Assembly (NCBI GenBank): GCA_937918935.1
Contig: CAKZSI010000071.1
Span: forward strand, 1-64,000
DNA length: 64,000 nt
Direction of reading: 5' to 3'
From: an uncultured Chloroflexales bacterium
GTDB lineage: Bacteria; Chloroflexota; Chloroflexia; Chloroflexales; Chloroflexaceae
Position 1 is the stretch's first letter; the number at the start of each line of letters is the position of its first letter. A program made the translations under genes and the position numbers. Below are positions 15,739 through 26,465 of this stretch, in pieces. A model generated the notes under the pieces. It saw nothing but the letters and a program-made list of their open reading frames with translations, did not search any database and was not told where the DNA came from.

Positions 15739-17349
15739 GTGCATTTCGATCTGCTGCGCTACCCCTATGCCACGCGCCGGGCGCCGCTGCTCGCGGCCAA
15801 TGGCGTCGTGGCCACCAGCCATCCGCTGGCCTCGCAGGCCGGCCTGCGCATGCTCCAGGCCGGCGGTACTGCGGTGGACGCCGCCATCGCCGCAGCGGCT
15901 TGCCTGACCGTGCTTGAACCGACCTCCAACGGCCTGGGCGGCGATGCCTTCGCTCTGGTGTGGGACGGGGCCGATCTGCACGGGCTCAACGGCTCGGGGC
16001 GCGCCCCCGCGGCCCTGAGCGTCGAGGCGCTGCAACGCGCCGGTTACGCGCAGGTGCCGCCCGAGGGCTGGCTACCGGTAACGGTGCCCGGGGTGGTGCA
16101 GGCGTGGGGCGATCTGCACGCGCGTTTCGGGGCGCTACCCCTGGAGCAGGTACTGGCCCCGGCGATCGCCTATGCCGAGGAGGGCGCGCCGGTGGCGGCC
16201 CTGGTGAGCTTCTTCTGGGAACAGGGCGTGGCGGCGGCGCGCTCGCGCCGCGGCCCGGAGTTCGCCGCCTTTCTGGAGACCTTCGCCCCCGGCGGGCGCG
16301 CCCCCCGCGCCGGGGAACGCTTCGTCGCCCCGGGGCACGCCCATACCCTGCGCCTGCTGGCCCGCGAGGGGCCGCGCGCGTTCTACGAGGGGGCCATTGC
16401 TGCCGAGATTGCCGCCTTCAGCGCCGCCACTGGCGGCCTGATCAGCGCCGATGACCTGGCCGCCCATCGCTCCGAGTGGGTCGCCCCGATCACCACGGAC
16501 TACGCGGGCCATACCGTGGCCGAGATCCCGCCCAACGGCCAGGGCATCGCGGCCCTGCTCGCCCTGGGCCTCCTCGATGGGCTTGACCCGGGCCGCTTTC
16601 CGCGCGACTCGGCCGAGAGTTACCACTTGCAGATCGAGGCGATGAAACTGGCCTTCGCCGATGTATTCGCCTATGTGGGCGACCCGGCCATGGCCGACGT
16701 GCCCACGGCGGCGCTGCTCGACCACGAGCGCCTGGCCGCCCGTCGCGCCCTGATCGGCCCCGTGGCCCAGGAGTACGGGCCGGGCGAACTGCCCCGGGGC
16801 GGCACGGTCTACTTCTGCGCCGCCGATAGCGCCGGGTGCATGGTGAGCATGATCCAGTCCACCTACACCGGCTTCGGCTCAGGCGTGGTCGTTCCGGGTT
16901 GGGGCATTGCCCTGCACAACCGCGGCTTCAGCTTCGTCACCGATCGGGACCATCCCAACCGCCTGGAGCCGGGCAAGCGCCCGTTTCACACCATCATCCC
17001 CGGCTTCCTGCTCAAGGAGGGCCGGCCCGTGGGTCCCTTCGGGGTGATGGGCGCCCATATGCAACCCCAGGGGCACACTCAGGTCATCGTCAACAGTCTG
17101 ACCTACGGCATGCATCCCCAGGCCGCACTCGACGCACCCCGCTGGCGCTGGGAACGCGATGGCACGGTGCACCTGGAACTGGAGACGCCGCGCCATGTCA
17201 TCGAGGGTTTGATCGCCCGCGGCCACCGGGTGCGTGTCGAGGCCGAGGTTGGCGCCTTCGGGCGCGGCCAGATCATCTGGCGCATGGATACGGGGGCCTA
17301 CCTGGCCGGCAGCGAGCCGCGCTGCGATGGCTGCGCCACGGGATGGTAG
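15739..17349 (+). CDS. ggt: Gamma-glutamyltransferase-family Ntn hydrolase
   Basis: 536 aa. Family hallmarks are all present: VVATSHPLASQAGLRMLQAGG at the start (broken here as VVATSHPLASQ and LRMLQAGG), the EPTSNGLGGDAF motif, the self-cleavage site before Thr356 (RGGTVYFCAAD), and the GSGVVVPGWGIALHNRG stretch. It should self-process into two subunits and cleave gamma-glutamyl bonds or related amides such as cephalosporin-type acyl groups. No signal peptide is visible, unlike periplasmic GGTs, so it is probably cytoplasmic. GTG start at 15739 behind GGGAGG. Confidence 0.92.
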   Translation: MHFDLLRYPYATRRAPLLAANGVVATSHPLASQAGLRMLQAGGTAVDAAIAAAACLTVLEPTSNGLGGDAFALVWDGADLHGLNGSGRAPAALSVEALQRAGYAQVPPEGWLPVTVPGVVQAWGDLHARFGALPLEQVLAPAIAYAEEGAPVAALVSFFWEQGVAAARSRRGPEFAAFLETFAPGGRAPRAGERFVAPGHAHTLRLLAREGPRAFYEGAIAAEIAAFSAATGGLISADDLAAHRSEWVAPITTDYAGHTVAEIPPNGQGIAALLALGLLDGLDPGRFPRDSAESYHLQIEAMKLAFADVFAYVGDPAMADVPTAALLDHERLAARRALIGPVAQEYGPGELPRGGTVYFCAADSAGCMVSMIQSTYTGFGSGVVVPGWGIALHNRGFSFVTDRDHPNRLEPGKRPFHTIIPGFLLKEGRPVGPFGVMGAHMQPQGHTQVIVNSLTYGMHPQAALDAPRWRWERDGTVHLELETPRHVIEGLIARGHRVRVEAEVGAFGRGQIIWRMDTGAYLAGSEPRCDGCATGW

Positions 17350-17559
17350 GGCCGCAGGAATAGCGTTGTAACTCCGAGATTTACAATGGTTATCGGGTTG
17401 AGAACGGTGAACCCGGTTACAATTCGACAACCCAACAATTCGAGTACCCGATAGTCCGATCCCCCGACCAACCGGCAACCTCCCGGCGGTCGCTTCAGCC
17501 GCGCCAGACTACCGGTTGGCCGGGTATCCTGTTCTCCGATGCTGCCCTGATAGGAGCCG

Positions 17560-19080
17560 ATGATGGCCCGTGAGCCCGTGGTGCGGACGTTGCTCGACTT
17601 GCTCGACAATGGTGTTGCTGACCAGCCCGCGATTCTCGCCCCTGGCCGCCCGGCCATAACCTATGCCGCGCTGCGGGCCAATGTGGCCGACCTGGCGGCG
17701 CAGTTGCAGGCCCTGGGCCTCGTCCGCGGCGAGCGCATCGCCCTGGCGCTGCCCAACGGCCCGGAGATGGCCGTCGCCTTCCTGGCCGCCGCCACCGCCG
17801 CCACCGCCGCACCCCTTAACCCCAGATACCGACAGGAGGAGTTCGCCTTCTACTACGAAGACACCCGGGCCAGGGCGCTGATCGTCCCGCCTGGCGCCCT
17901 GCCCGAGGCCCGCGCAGCCATGCTCCCCGGCATGCTGCTGATCGAGGTCGAAACGCGCGCGGATGGGGCCGTCGCCTTCCACGCCGACCATCCCTTCACC
18001 CCCGGTGTTACCCCGGATTTCGCTCGCCCCGATGATGTGGCCATGATCCTGCACACCAGCGGCACCACCAGCCGCCCCAAGCGCGTACCCATACGCCATC
18101 GCAACCTGGCCACGTCAACCGCCAACATCACCGCAACCTACCAGCTTGGCCCCGACGACCGGGCGCTCTGCGTGATGCCGCTGTTCCATATCCACGGCAT
18201 TGTCGCCTCATTGTTGAGTACGCTGGCCACCGGCGGCGCGGTGATCTGCCCGCCCGGCTTCGACGCGCTCAAGTTCTGGCAGTGGGTCGAAGCGTTCCGG
18301 CCCACCTGGTACTCCGCCGTACCCACCATGCACCAGGCCCTCCTCGCGCGGGCCGAACGCAACCTGGCGACGATCCAGGCCCACCCCTTCCGCTTCATCC
18401 GTTCCAGCAGCGCCCCCCTGCCGCCCGTGGTCATGGAACGCATAGAAGCGGTTTTCGGCGCGCCGGTGCTCGAAAGCTACGGTATGACCGAAGCCAGCCA
18501 CCAGATGACCTCCAACCCCCTCCCGCCTGCCCCGCGCAAGCCGGGCAGCGTCGGCCTCGGCTTCGGGGTGGACGTGGGGATCATGGACGAGAGCGGTCGC
18601 CTGCTGCCCCCCGGGGCAACGGGCGAAGTGGTAGTGCGGGGCGGCAATGTCGTTGACGGTTACGAAAACAACCCGGAGGCCAATGCCGCGGCCTTCGTGA
18701 ATGGCTGGTTCCGCACCGGCGACCAGGGCCGCCTCGATGCCGAGGGCTACCTGGCGCTCACCGGGCGGATCAAGGAACTGATCAATCGCGGTGGCGAAAA
18801 GATTTCACCCCTGGAAATTGACGATGTGCTCCTGCGTCATCCCGCGGTGGCCGAGGCTCTGGCCTTTGCCGTCCCCCATCCTAATCTGGGCGAAGAGGTG
18901 CACGCCGCTGTGGTGCTCAAAGGCGAGGCCACCGAACGCGAACTGCGCGACCATTGCGCCCGCTTCCTGGCCGACTTTAAGGTGCCCCGCCGGATTCACG
19001 TCCTCGAAGCCCTCCCCCGTGGCGCCACGGGCAAGCTTCAACGCATCACCATGGCCAGAACACTCGGCCTGGCCGAGTAA
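17560..19080 (+). CDS. Acyl-CoA synthetase of the oxalate-CoA ligase (Pcs60/AAE3) type
   Basis: 506-aa ANL-superfamily adenylating enzyme. The P-loop LHTSGTTSRPKRVPIRHRNL (about 163-182) has the SRPK form typical of oxalyl-CoA synthetases. The motif YGMTEASHQM, the hinge TGDQGRLDAEGYL and the catalytic lysine in RGATGKLQR are present. It would activate a carboxylate through an acyl-AMP. AGGAG at 17552-17556 fits the second ATG (17563) slightly better than the first. It lies upstream of coaA-panE, in line with CoA chemistry. Oxalate specificity is inferred from motif resemblance only. Confidence 0.85.
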   Translation: MMAREPVVRTLLDLLDNGVADQPAILAPGRPAITYAALRANVADLAAQLQALGLVRGERIALALPNGPEMAVAFLAAATAATAAPLNPRYRQEEFAFYYEDTRARALIVPPGALPEARAAMLPGMLLIEVETRADGAVAFHADHPFTPGVTPDFARPDDVAMILHTSGTTSRPKRVPIRHRNLATSTANITATYQLGPDDRALCVMPLFHIHGIVASLLSTLATGGAVICPPGFDALKFWQWVEAFRPTWYSAVPTMHQALLARAERNLATIQAHPFRFIRSSSAPLPPVVMERIEAVFGAPVLESYGMTEASHQMTSNPLPPAPRKPGSVGLGFGVDVGIMDESGRLLPPGATGEVVVRGGNVVDGYENNPEANAAAFVNGWFRTGDQGRLDAEGYLALTGRIKELINRGGEKISPLEIDDVLLRHPAVAEALAFAVPHPNLGEEVHAAVVLKGEATERELRDHCARFLADFKVPRRIHVLEALPRGATGKLQRITMARTLGLAE

Positions 19081-19172
19081 TACGACGGGACGCGGCTGGC
19101 GACGATGCCTGCGCTCCCCAGCGCTTCTAGCATCAGCGTGCCTTGCGCACTCGCACGAATGAGGATTGACCC

Positions 19173-20132
19173 ATGGCCACCGTGTTCGCCGACGAACGCC
19201 GCCTCAGCCCGTATTTGCGATTCTCCCGCGCCGAGTGGGCGCGTCTCCGTGACGGCGCTGAATTGCCGATTGCCGAAGAGGAACTTGAACACCTCGTCAG
19301 CCTGAGCGACTCGGTTTCGATGCAGGAGGTCGCCGACATCTACCTGCCCCTGACCCGCCTGCTCCAACTCTACTTCGAGGCCTCACAGCAACTGTACCAG
19401 GTTACCAATGTCTTTCTCGACTACCCCTCGACCAGCCGCGTGCCCTATGTCATCGGCATTGCCGGCAGCGTCGCCGTGGGCAAGAGCAGCACCGCCCGCA
19501 TCCTCCAGGTGCTCCTCAGCCGCCAGTTCGGCGACCTGACGGTTGATCTGGTACCGACCGACGGTTTCCTGTACCCCAACCGTGTGCTCCAGCAACGGGG
19601 GATCATGCACCGCAAGGGCTTCCCCGAAAGCTATGACCGCCGTCGCTTGCTGCAGTTTATGGCCGATGTCAAATCGGGGGTGCCGCGCCTGGAGGTGCCG
19701 ATCTACTCCCACCTGATCTACGACATCGTACCCAACGAGACCCGCGTGATTGACCGGCCCGATATCCTCATCGTCGAGGGACTGAACGTGTTGCAACGGG
19801 GCGGGCGCGCCTCCCGCGCACCGCAGATGTTCGTGTCGGACTTCTTCGATTTTTCGATCTATGTGGATGCCGATGAACTGCTGCTGCAACAGTGGTACGT
19901 CGAGCGCTTCCTGCGCCTGCGCAAGACCGCCTTCCGCGATCCGTCGTCGTTTTTCCGTCGTTACGCCGAGTTGAGCGTGGAGGAGGCGGTGGCGACCGCC
20001 CGGCGCATCTGGCGCGAGATCAACTATGTGAACCTGAAGCAGAACATCGAGCCGACCCGCGAACGGGCCGATCTGATCCTGGAGAAGGGTCCGCGGCACA
20101 CGCTGGAACGGGTCTATTTGCGGAAGCTGTAA
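19173..20132 (+). CDS. coaA: Type I pantothenate kinase
   Basis: First committed step of CoA synthesis: pantothenate to 4'-phosphopantothenate with ATP. 319 aa, standard for the bacterial CoaA type. The P-loop GSVAVGKSS is at residues 98-106 (Lys104); downstream features [26 protein letters not shown] and EGLNVLQ are all typical. GAGGA precedes the ATG. panE starts three bases after the stop, so the two form an operon. Confidence 0.97.
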   Translation: MATVFADERRLSPYLRFSRAEWARLRDGAELPIAEEELEHLVSLSDSVSMQEVADIYLPLTRLLQLYFEASQQLYQVTNVFLDYPSTSRVPYVIGIAGSVAVGKSSTARILQVLLSRQFGDLTVDLVPTDGFLYPNRVLQQRGIMHRKGFPESYDRRRLLQFMADVKSGVPRLEVPIYSHLIYDIVPNETRVIDRPDILIVEGLNVLQRGGRASRAPQMFVSDFFDFSIYVDADELLLQQWYVERFLRLRKTAFRDPSSFFRRYAELSVEEAVATARRIWREINYVNLKQNIEPTRERADLILEKGPRHTLERVYLRKL

Positions 20133-20135
20133 GCT

Positions 20136-21116
20136 ATGCGGATCTGTATCGTTGGCGCCGGGGCGATCGGCGGCTTCCTGGGGGTGAAACTGGCCCGCGC
20201 TGGCGCCGAGGTGACGCTGATCGCCCGCGGCGCCCATCTCCAGGCTATCCAGCGCGAGGGCATCAGCGTCGAGTACGCCGACGGGCAGCGCGAGACGGCC
20301 CGCCCGGCTCGCGCCACTGCCGACCTGGCTGAGGCCGGCCCCCACGAATACGTGATCGTAGCCGTCAAGGCCCAGAGCCTGCCCGCCCTGGCCGCGCCCA
20401 TGCGCGCGCTCTACGCCCCCGACACCGCCGTGGTCTACGCCCAGAACGGCATCCCCTGGTGGTACTTCTACCGCCACGGCGGGCCGCACGAGGGCCGGCG
20501 CCTGGAGAGCGTTGACCCCGGCGGGGTGATCGCTGCCAGCACCGAACCCGAGCGCGTCATTGGCTGTGTGGTCTACCCCGCCGCCGAGATCGTTCGCCCG
20601 GGCGTCATCCGCCACATCGAGGGCAACCGCTTCACCCTCGGCGAGCCTGACGGCGCCCGCACCGAACGGGTGACCCGCCTGTCCCAATTGATGACTGCCG
20701 CGGGGCTAAAGGCCCCCGTGCGCCCGCGCATCCGCAACGAGCTATGGATCAAGCTCTGGGGCAACCTGGCTTTCAACCCCATCAGCGCCCTCACCCGCGC
20801 CACCCTCGACGCTATCATCGCCGAACCGCTGACCCGCGCCCTGGCGGTGGCGATGATGGCCGAGGCGCAGCAGATCGCCGAGGCCCTCGGCATCGAGTTC
20901 GGCATTAGCATCGAGCAACGCATCAAGGGCGCCGAGGAGGTCGGCGCCCATAAGACCTCCATGCTCCAGGACATCGAAGCGGGCCGCCCGACCGAGATTG
21001 ACGCCATGGTCGGCGCGGTGATCGAACTGGGCCGCCTCGTCGGCGTGGCTACGCCCCACATTGACGCCATCTACGCCACGGTGAAACTGCTGGAGCGCAC
21101 GGTTGCGGGGGGGTAG
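20136..21116 (+). CDS. panE: Ketopantoate reductase family (2-dehydropantoate 2-reductase)
   Basis: Reduces 2-dehydropantoate to pantoate with NADPH, two steps before the CoaA reaction. 326 aa. The N-terminal Rossmann motif is GAGAIGG (7-13); VAVKAQ and NGIPWW match the ligand-binding loops, and ELWIKLWGNLAFNPISALT is the catalytic helix carrying the conserved Lys and Asn. There is no ribosome-binding site beyond the end of coaA, so translation is probably coupled. The pairing with coaA supports the pantothenate role. Confidence 0.92.
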   Translation: MRICIVGAGAIGGFLGVKLARAGAEVTLIARGAHLQAIQREGISVEYADGQRETARPARATADLAEAGPHEYVIVAVKAQSLPALAAPMRALYAPDTAVVYAQNGIPWWYFYRHGGPHEGRRLESVDPGGVIAASTEPERVIGCVVYPAAEIVRPGVIRHIEGNRFTLGEPDGARTERVTRLSQLMTAAGLKAPVRPRIRNELWIKLWGNLAFNPISALTRATLDAIIAEPLTRALAVAMMAEAQQIAEALGIEFGISIEQRIKGAEEVGAHKTSMLQDIEAGRPTEIDAMVGAVIELGRLVGVATPHIDAIYATVKLLERTVAGG

Positions 21117-21187
21117 GGGGACTCTCAGGTGCAGGATTGTTCGGCGGAAGTTGCGTGGTGATGGCGCGACGACTGTAGTCATTCCCC

Positions 21188-22036
21188 TCACGTCAGCGCG
21201 GCGCGCATCACGTCGAGGGGGGCGGGGCGCCCCGTCCAGCGGGTGAGGGCCAGGGCGCCCTGGTGCAGGAGCATGCCCAGACCATCGCGGGTAGCGGCGC
21301 CGCGGGCGGCGGCCTCGCGCAGCAGGCGCGTAGGGCGGTAGACCATATCGTAGACCAGGGTGTGGGGGCCGACCGGGGGGTCGGGCAGGGGCGTCTCTCC
21401 GTCGCGCCAGCCGAGGGCCGTGGCGTTGATCAGCAGGTTGCAGGCGGCAAGATGCTCGCCCAGGTCGGGGTCGCGCAGGTCGAGGGCGATCAGGGTGGGC
21501 GGCGGCTCGCCGGAGGCGGTCAACCCCTGCTCGTCGGTGATGCCGATGAGCAGGTCGGCGAGCAACTCCTCGGCGCGCTCGATGGTGCGGTTGGCGATCA
21601 CCAGGCTGCCAACCCCGGCCTCGGCCAGGGCGAAGGCGGCCGCCCGGGCCGCGCCGCTGGCGCCGAGGATCACCACGCCGCGCCCGGCCAGCTCAACGCC
21701 GGCGTCGGCCAGATCGGCGAGCAGGGCCGGGGCGTCGGTGTTGGCCCCGACGAGGGCGCCGCCGTCCTTGTAGATTGTATTGACCGCCCCGATCAGCGCG
21801 GCCTGTTCCTCGATCCGGTCGAGGAGTGGGATGACCGCCTGTTTATGAGGCAGGGTAACGTTGGCGCCGAGGTACTCCGGTTCGCGCAGGGCCGCCACCC
21901 GCGCCGGGAGCTCGGCCACAGTGGTGCGCACCGCCTCGTAGCGGGCGGCGATGCCGAGGTGGTGGAGGGCGGCGTTTTGCATGCGCGGCGAGCGGCTGTG
22001 GGCCACCGGATCGCCGATGAGAACGATGCGTTGCAT
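21188..22036 (-). CDS. aroE: Shikimate dehydrogenase
   Basis: Reduces 3-dehydroshikimate to shikimate with NADPH in aromatic amino acid synthesis. 282 aa. Substrate-binding Ser residues are in AHSRSPRMQ (12-20); catalytic Lys65 (VTLPHKQAV) and Asp101 (GANTDAPALL) are in place; the NADP loop GASGAARAAAFAL and ANRTIERAEEL follow. The ATG at 22036 is where similarity begins; the open frame upstream overlaps mltG out of phase. It follows mltG on the same strand with a 74-base gap holding a short GGAGGGTGCGGCCCTCC hairpin. Confidence 0.95.
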   Translation of the reverse strand: MQRIVLIGDPVAHSRSPRMQNAALHHLGIAARYEAVRTTVAELPARVAALREPEYLGANVTLPHKQAVIPLLDRIEEQAALIGAVNTIYKDGGALVGANTDAPALLADLADAGVELAGRGVVILGASGAARAAAFALAEAGVGSLVIANRTIERAEELLADLLIGITDEQGLTASGEPPPTLIALDLRDPDLGEHLAACNLLINATALGWRDGETPLPDPPVGPHTLVYDMVYRPTRLLREAAARGAATRDGLGMLLHQGALALTRWTGRPAPLDVMRAALT

Positions 22037-22110
22037 AGGTGTGAAGCGAGCTTGTTCCAGGAGGGTGCGGCCCTCCCCGCCCCTCACACCGGAGGGGCCC
22101 GCGCAGGCGC

Positions 22111-23175
22111 TTACTGGCAGGCAAGCCATTCGGCTTCGTAGCGTTGAAACTCCTCGTAGGTGGCGGCAAAGTTGTGGCTGCCGTCCCTGGCGCAACTGGC
22201 GACGAAGAACAGGTAACCGGCAGCGGTGTTGGGCTGCGCGGCGGCCTTCAGGGCGGCGAGGCCGGGGGCGGCAATGGGGCCGGGCGGCAAGCCGGGGTTG
22301 AGCCGGGTGTTGTACGGGCTGGCGATCCGCAGGTCGTCGTCGGTCAACGTTTTGCGCCACCAGGCGCCTTCTTCGGCGCTGTAGCCCGTGGCGTACTGCA
22401 CCGTGGCATCGGCCCCCAGGGAACCGCCAACGATCGGCGCGTACTCCGGCTTGAGCCGGTTCCAGAACACCCCGGCGATCAGCGGCATCTCGTCGAGGCG
22501 CGCGGCCTCGCGCTGGACGATCGAGGCCATTGTCACCAGGTCGTGCACCGTGGCCCCCGGCACCTGCACGCCGCGCTCGATGGCGGCGTACTGCTCGACG
22601 AAGCGGTTGAGCATGACGCGAATGATCTCCTCGGGGCGCGCCTGTTCGGGAAAGCGGTAGGTGTCGGGGAAGAGGTAGCCTTCGAGCGAGGCGCCGTCGG
22701 GCATGCTGCTCAGGAGGAAGAACTCCTGCCGAAAACGCTCCCCGTCGCGGGCGGCGGCCAGGAAGTCCGCCGCGCCGGTCACCCCCGCGGCTTCCAGAAT
22801 GGCGGCGATTTCCTCCAGCCGCGTTCCCTCGGGGATGGTCACCTGCACCTCAGCCATGCGGCTGTTCTGCAGGGCGATCATGATCTGGCTCATGGTCATG
22901 GTCGGGCTGAGAATATAGCGCCCGGCCTGGAGTTTGTCCTCCAGCCCCTGGCTGCGGGCCAGCAGGGTAAACAGCGCCGGTTGGCGGATCAGCCTCTCGG
23001 CCTTGAGGGCCGTGGCAATGTCACTGGCCGAGTCGCCCGGCTCAACAATGAACTCGACCGGGTCACCCGAAACAGCCGCGGGGGCGCGGATTTCGCTCAG
23101 GATGACATAGCCGCCGCAGGCGATCACCAGGGCGAAGAGGCTGATTCCCAGCATCAGGGCGCGCACGTGGCGCAT
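22111..23175 (-). CDS. mltG: Endolytic murein transglycosylase MltG
   Basis: Cuts nascent glycan strands at the inner membrane and is thought to act as a peptidoglycan chain terminator. 354 aa: an N-terminal membrane anchor (about 7-27), a LysM-like region (FIVEPGDSASDIATAL) and the YceG catalytic domain, with the catalytic Glu223 in TMASIVQREA and the C-terminal signatures SPYNTR and NPGLPPGPIAAPG. The ATG at 23175 has GGGAGG upstream; the frame is open further upstream without support. Probably co-transcribed with aroE. Confidence 0.95.
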   Translation of the reverse strand: MRHVRALMLGISLFALVIACGGYVILSEIRAPAAVSGDPVEFIVEPGDSASDIATALKAERLIRQPALFTLLARSQGLEDKLQAGRYILSPTMTMSQIMIALQNSRMAEVQVTIPEGTRLEEIAAILEAAGVTGAADFLAAARDGERFRQEFFLLSSMPDGASLEGYLFPDTYRFPEQARPEEIIRVMLNRFVEQYAAIERGVQVPGATVHDLVTMASIVQREAARLDEMPLIAGVFWNRLKPEYAPIVGGSLGADATVQYATGYSAEEGAWWRKTLTDDDLRIASPYNTRLNPGLPPGPIAAPGLAALKAAAQPNTAAGYLFFVASCARDGSHNFAATYEEFQRYEAEWLACQ

Positions 23176-23283
23176 CAAGGTGAACCTCCCAGGACAACGG
23201 CGGGCGCGGCAATGCGTCAGCGGGCGGGCCGCGCGATGGTAGTTCGTGCGGGCTATTATACCGGATAATCCGTTACAGGCGCA

Positions 23284-23292
23284 TGCTACAAT
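23284..23292 (+). promoter_or_regulatory. Extended -10 promoter for the TM-STAS gene
   Basis: TGC-TACAAT, 45 bases before the ATG at 23338; one mismatch to TATAAT. Confidence 0.45.
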
Positions 23293-23337
23293 TTCAGCTA
23301 CGCAGGCCTGGCTTGACATCCGCGAGGGGAGGCCACA

Positions 23338-24453
23338 ATGAAACCTCTGGTTACAGCCCTGACCGATGTCTCGGCTGCCGACCCCGACACCAGGCGCCGT
23401 GGACGGATCTTGATCATCATCTGCCTCGGCATTATCACGGTTCTGTTAACCGTTGGATCAGGCTTGACACTTCTGCAACCATCGCTCGGACGGTTCCTCA
23501 ACCTTGGTCTGGCTGTTCTGGTATTTGCCGGCTCAGCGGCGCTGGCGCGCAAAGGCTTCGTCACATCCGGCGCGTATGTCCTGATTGTGCTCAGCAGTAT
23601 CGGCGCATTGAGCGGCGTGCTCTTGAATCCGACCTCACCCTTCAACACCTTTTATCTGATTATCGGCGTGTTGTTGTCCAGCATCCTGCTGCGACCGCGT
23701 CAAATCTGGATTGTGCTGGGGATTTTGATTGTTGGAGCTATAGGCACCCTTGCTGTGACGCCGCCAGCGATCCGTGAGGCGACCAATCTGCCGCTGGCAA
23801 TTAGCCATGTGGTGATACTGCTGATTGCCAGCGCCTTTATTGCCTTTATCGGGGCGCAGAGCCTGCAGCGCGCGCTGGCGGAGGCCGAGAGCGCCCGGCG
23901 TCAGCTCGAAACGGCCAACCAGCAGTTGTCCGAAATGAATGCCATGCTCGAGACGCGGGTCACAGAACGCACCGCAGCACTCCGCCAGGTGATCGAGGAG
24001 CAGCGTGCCACCGCGGCCAGACTGGCTGAAAGTCTCCAGGCTCAGCAGCAGTTGAATCAGATGTTTATGGCCGTGGCAACCCCGGTGATACCCGTCAGTG
24101 ACGAGACGCTGGTGGTCCCGTTGATCGGCAACATTGATGACCAGCGCGCGCACAATCTGCTAACGACGGTGCTCCGGGCGCTTGAGGAGCGGCAGGCCCG
24201 CGTGCTGATCCTTGATGTGACCGGTATGGCGATGGTTGATACGCAGGTGGCGGGAGTGCTTCTGCAGGTCGCACAGGCCGCCCGGCTGATGGGCGCCAGA
24301 ACCATCCTGGCGGGCATCCGTCCCGAAGTGGCGCAGACGCTGGTAAGCCTGGGCGCCGATCTCGGTCACCTGCGCACCACCACGAGCCTGCAAACTGCGT
24401 TGTCGCTTCAGGACCATGTCGAAACGCTGAGCATGTACCGGACCGGTGTGTAG
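23338..24453 (+). CDS. Membrane-anchored STAS-domain signalling protein (RsbR-like)
   Basis: 371 aa in three parts: about six transmembrane helices (residues 23-175), a coiled coil (about 178-245, LETANQQLSEMNAMLETRV) and a C-terminal STAS domain (about 255-360). The STAS part opens with LVVPLIGNIDDQRAHNLL and contains ILDVTGMAMVDTQVAGVLLQ, the loop where RsbR/RsbS paralogues carry a phosphorylatable Ser or Thr; Thr and Asp are present here. In Bacillus such proteins form stressosomes. The membrane module in place of a globin-like sensor is typical of Chloroflexi RsbR-like proteins. GGGGAGG precedes the ATG. A paralogue is at 61280-62299. Confidence 0.85.
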   Translation: MKPLVTALTDVSAADPDTRRRGRILIIICLGIITVLLTVGSGLTLLQPSLGRFLNLGLAVLVFAGSAALARKGFVTSGAYVLIVLSSIGALSGVLLNPTSPFNTFYLIIGVLLSSILLRPRQIWIVLGILIVGAIGTLAVTPPAIREATNLPLAISHVVILLIASAFIAFIGAQSLQRALAEAESARRQLETANQQLSEMNAMLETRVTERTAALRQVIEEQRATAARLAESLQAQQQLNQMFMAVATPVIPVSDETLVVPLIGNIDDQRAHNLLTTVLRALEERQARVLILDVTGMAMVDTQVAGVLLQVAQAARLMGARTILAGIRPEVAQTLVSLGADLGHLRTTTSLQTALSLQDHVETLSMYRTGV

Positions 24454-24478
24454 GACCTTGAAAGATCGACGCATTCCT

Positions 24479-24913
24479 ATGGCCAGTCGCAGCTCCCTCC
24501 TGGGCCGCCTCTGGGCGCGCTGGTGGCACCTCTGGGGCCTCAGCCTGTGCTACATGGGGCACACCACGCACGACCGCTCCTTCTACCGCGCCGGGATCGG
24601 CTCGTTTCAGCGAGCCACGCGGTGCTGGCCCGACTTCGCGCCGGCGCACTATCGGCGCGGTCTCATCCGCGGGCGCGAACTGGGCGAGTACGCCGCCGCC
24701 ATCGCCGATCTGGAGCAGGCCAGCGCCCTGCGCCCGGAGTGGCCCGAACCCTATCTGCAACGCGGCCTGTTCCATCGCTTCAACGGTATGCCCGCGCGGG
24801 CCCTCGCCGACCTGCGGCGATTCATCGAACTGGCCCCCGAGGGCTACTGGCGCGATGAGGCCGGCAGGCAGATCGCCGCCATTGAAGCCGAGAACGCCGA
24901 GGGCGTGGTATAA
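24479..24913 (+). CDS. Small TPR-like protein
   Basis: 144 aa. Helix pairs with TPR spacing occur from about residue 38 (FYRAGIGSFQRATRCWPDFA; AHYRRGLIRGRELGEYAAAI; YLQRGLFHRFNGMPARALAD), suggesting a protein-binding adaptor. The N-terminus is Trp- and Arg-rich (LLGRLWARWWHLWGLSLC) and may touch the membrane. The stop codon overlaps the -10 box of thrC. Partner unknown. Start ATG at 24479; an upstream in-frame start at 24446 overlaps the STAS gene. Confidence 0.75.
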   Translation: MASRSSLLGRLWARWWHLWGLSLCYMGHTTHDRSFYRAGIGSFQRATRCWPDFAPAHYRRGLIRGRELGEYAAAIADLEQASALRPEWPEPYLQRGLFHRFNGMPARALADLRRFIELAPEGYWRDEAGRQIAAIEAENAEGVV

Positions 24914-24914
24914 T
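24906..24914 (+). promoter_or_regulatory. Extended -10 promoter for thrC
   Basis: TGG-TATAAT overlaps the stop codon of the TPR-like gene and lies 48 bases before the thrC ATG. Confidence 0.55.
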
Positions 24915-24940
24915 CCTCGGCGACGGTCACCACAGCTTGA

Positions 24941-26331
<1,391 letters not shown>

Positions 26332-26465
26332 CGGGTGTGATGCACCTGGATGTGCTGGGTGGGGTGCCGGTGCTCGCGCCGGTAGCCTCGAATGGCGCCA
26401 GCAGCCCGTTGCCCCTGTTTTCGCCCCGCGCGCCGCGCTGCAACCGCGGCCCATGTGAAGCGCCT

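Noticed and set aside
23313-23318. TTGACA upstream of the first TM-STAS gene
   Set aside because: A -10 at the right distance would fall on the start codon; the extended -10 at 23284 is a better promoter.
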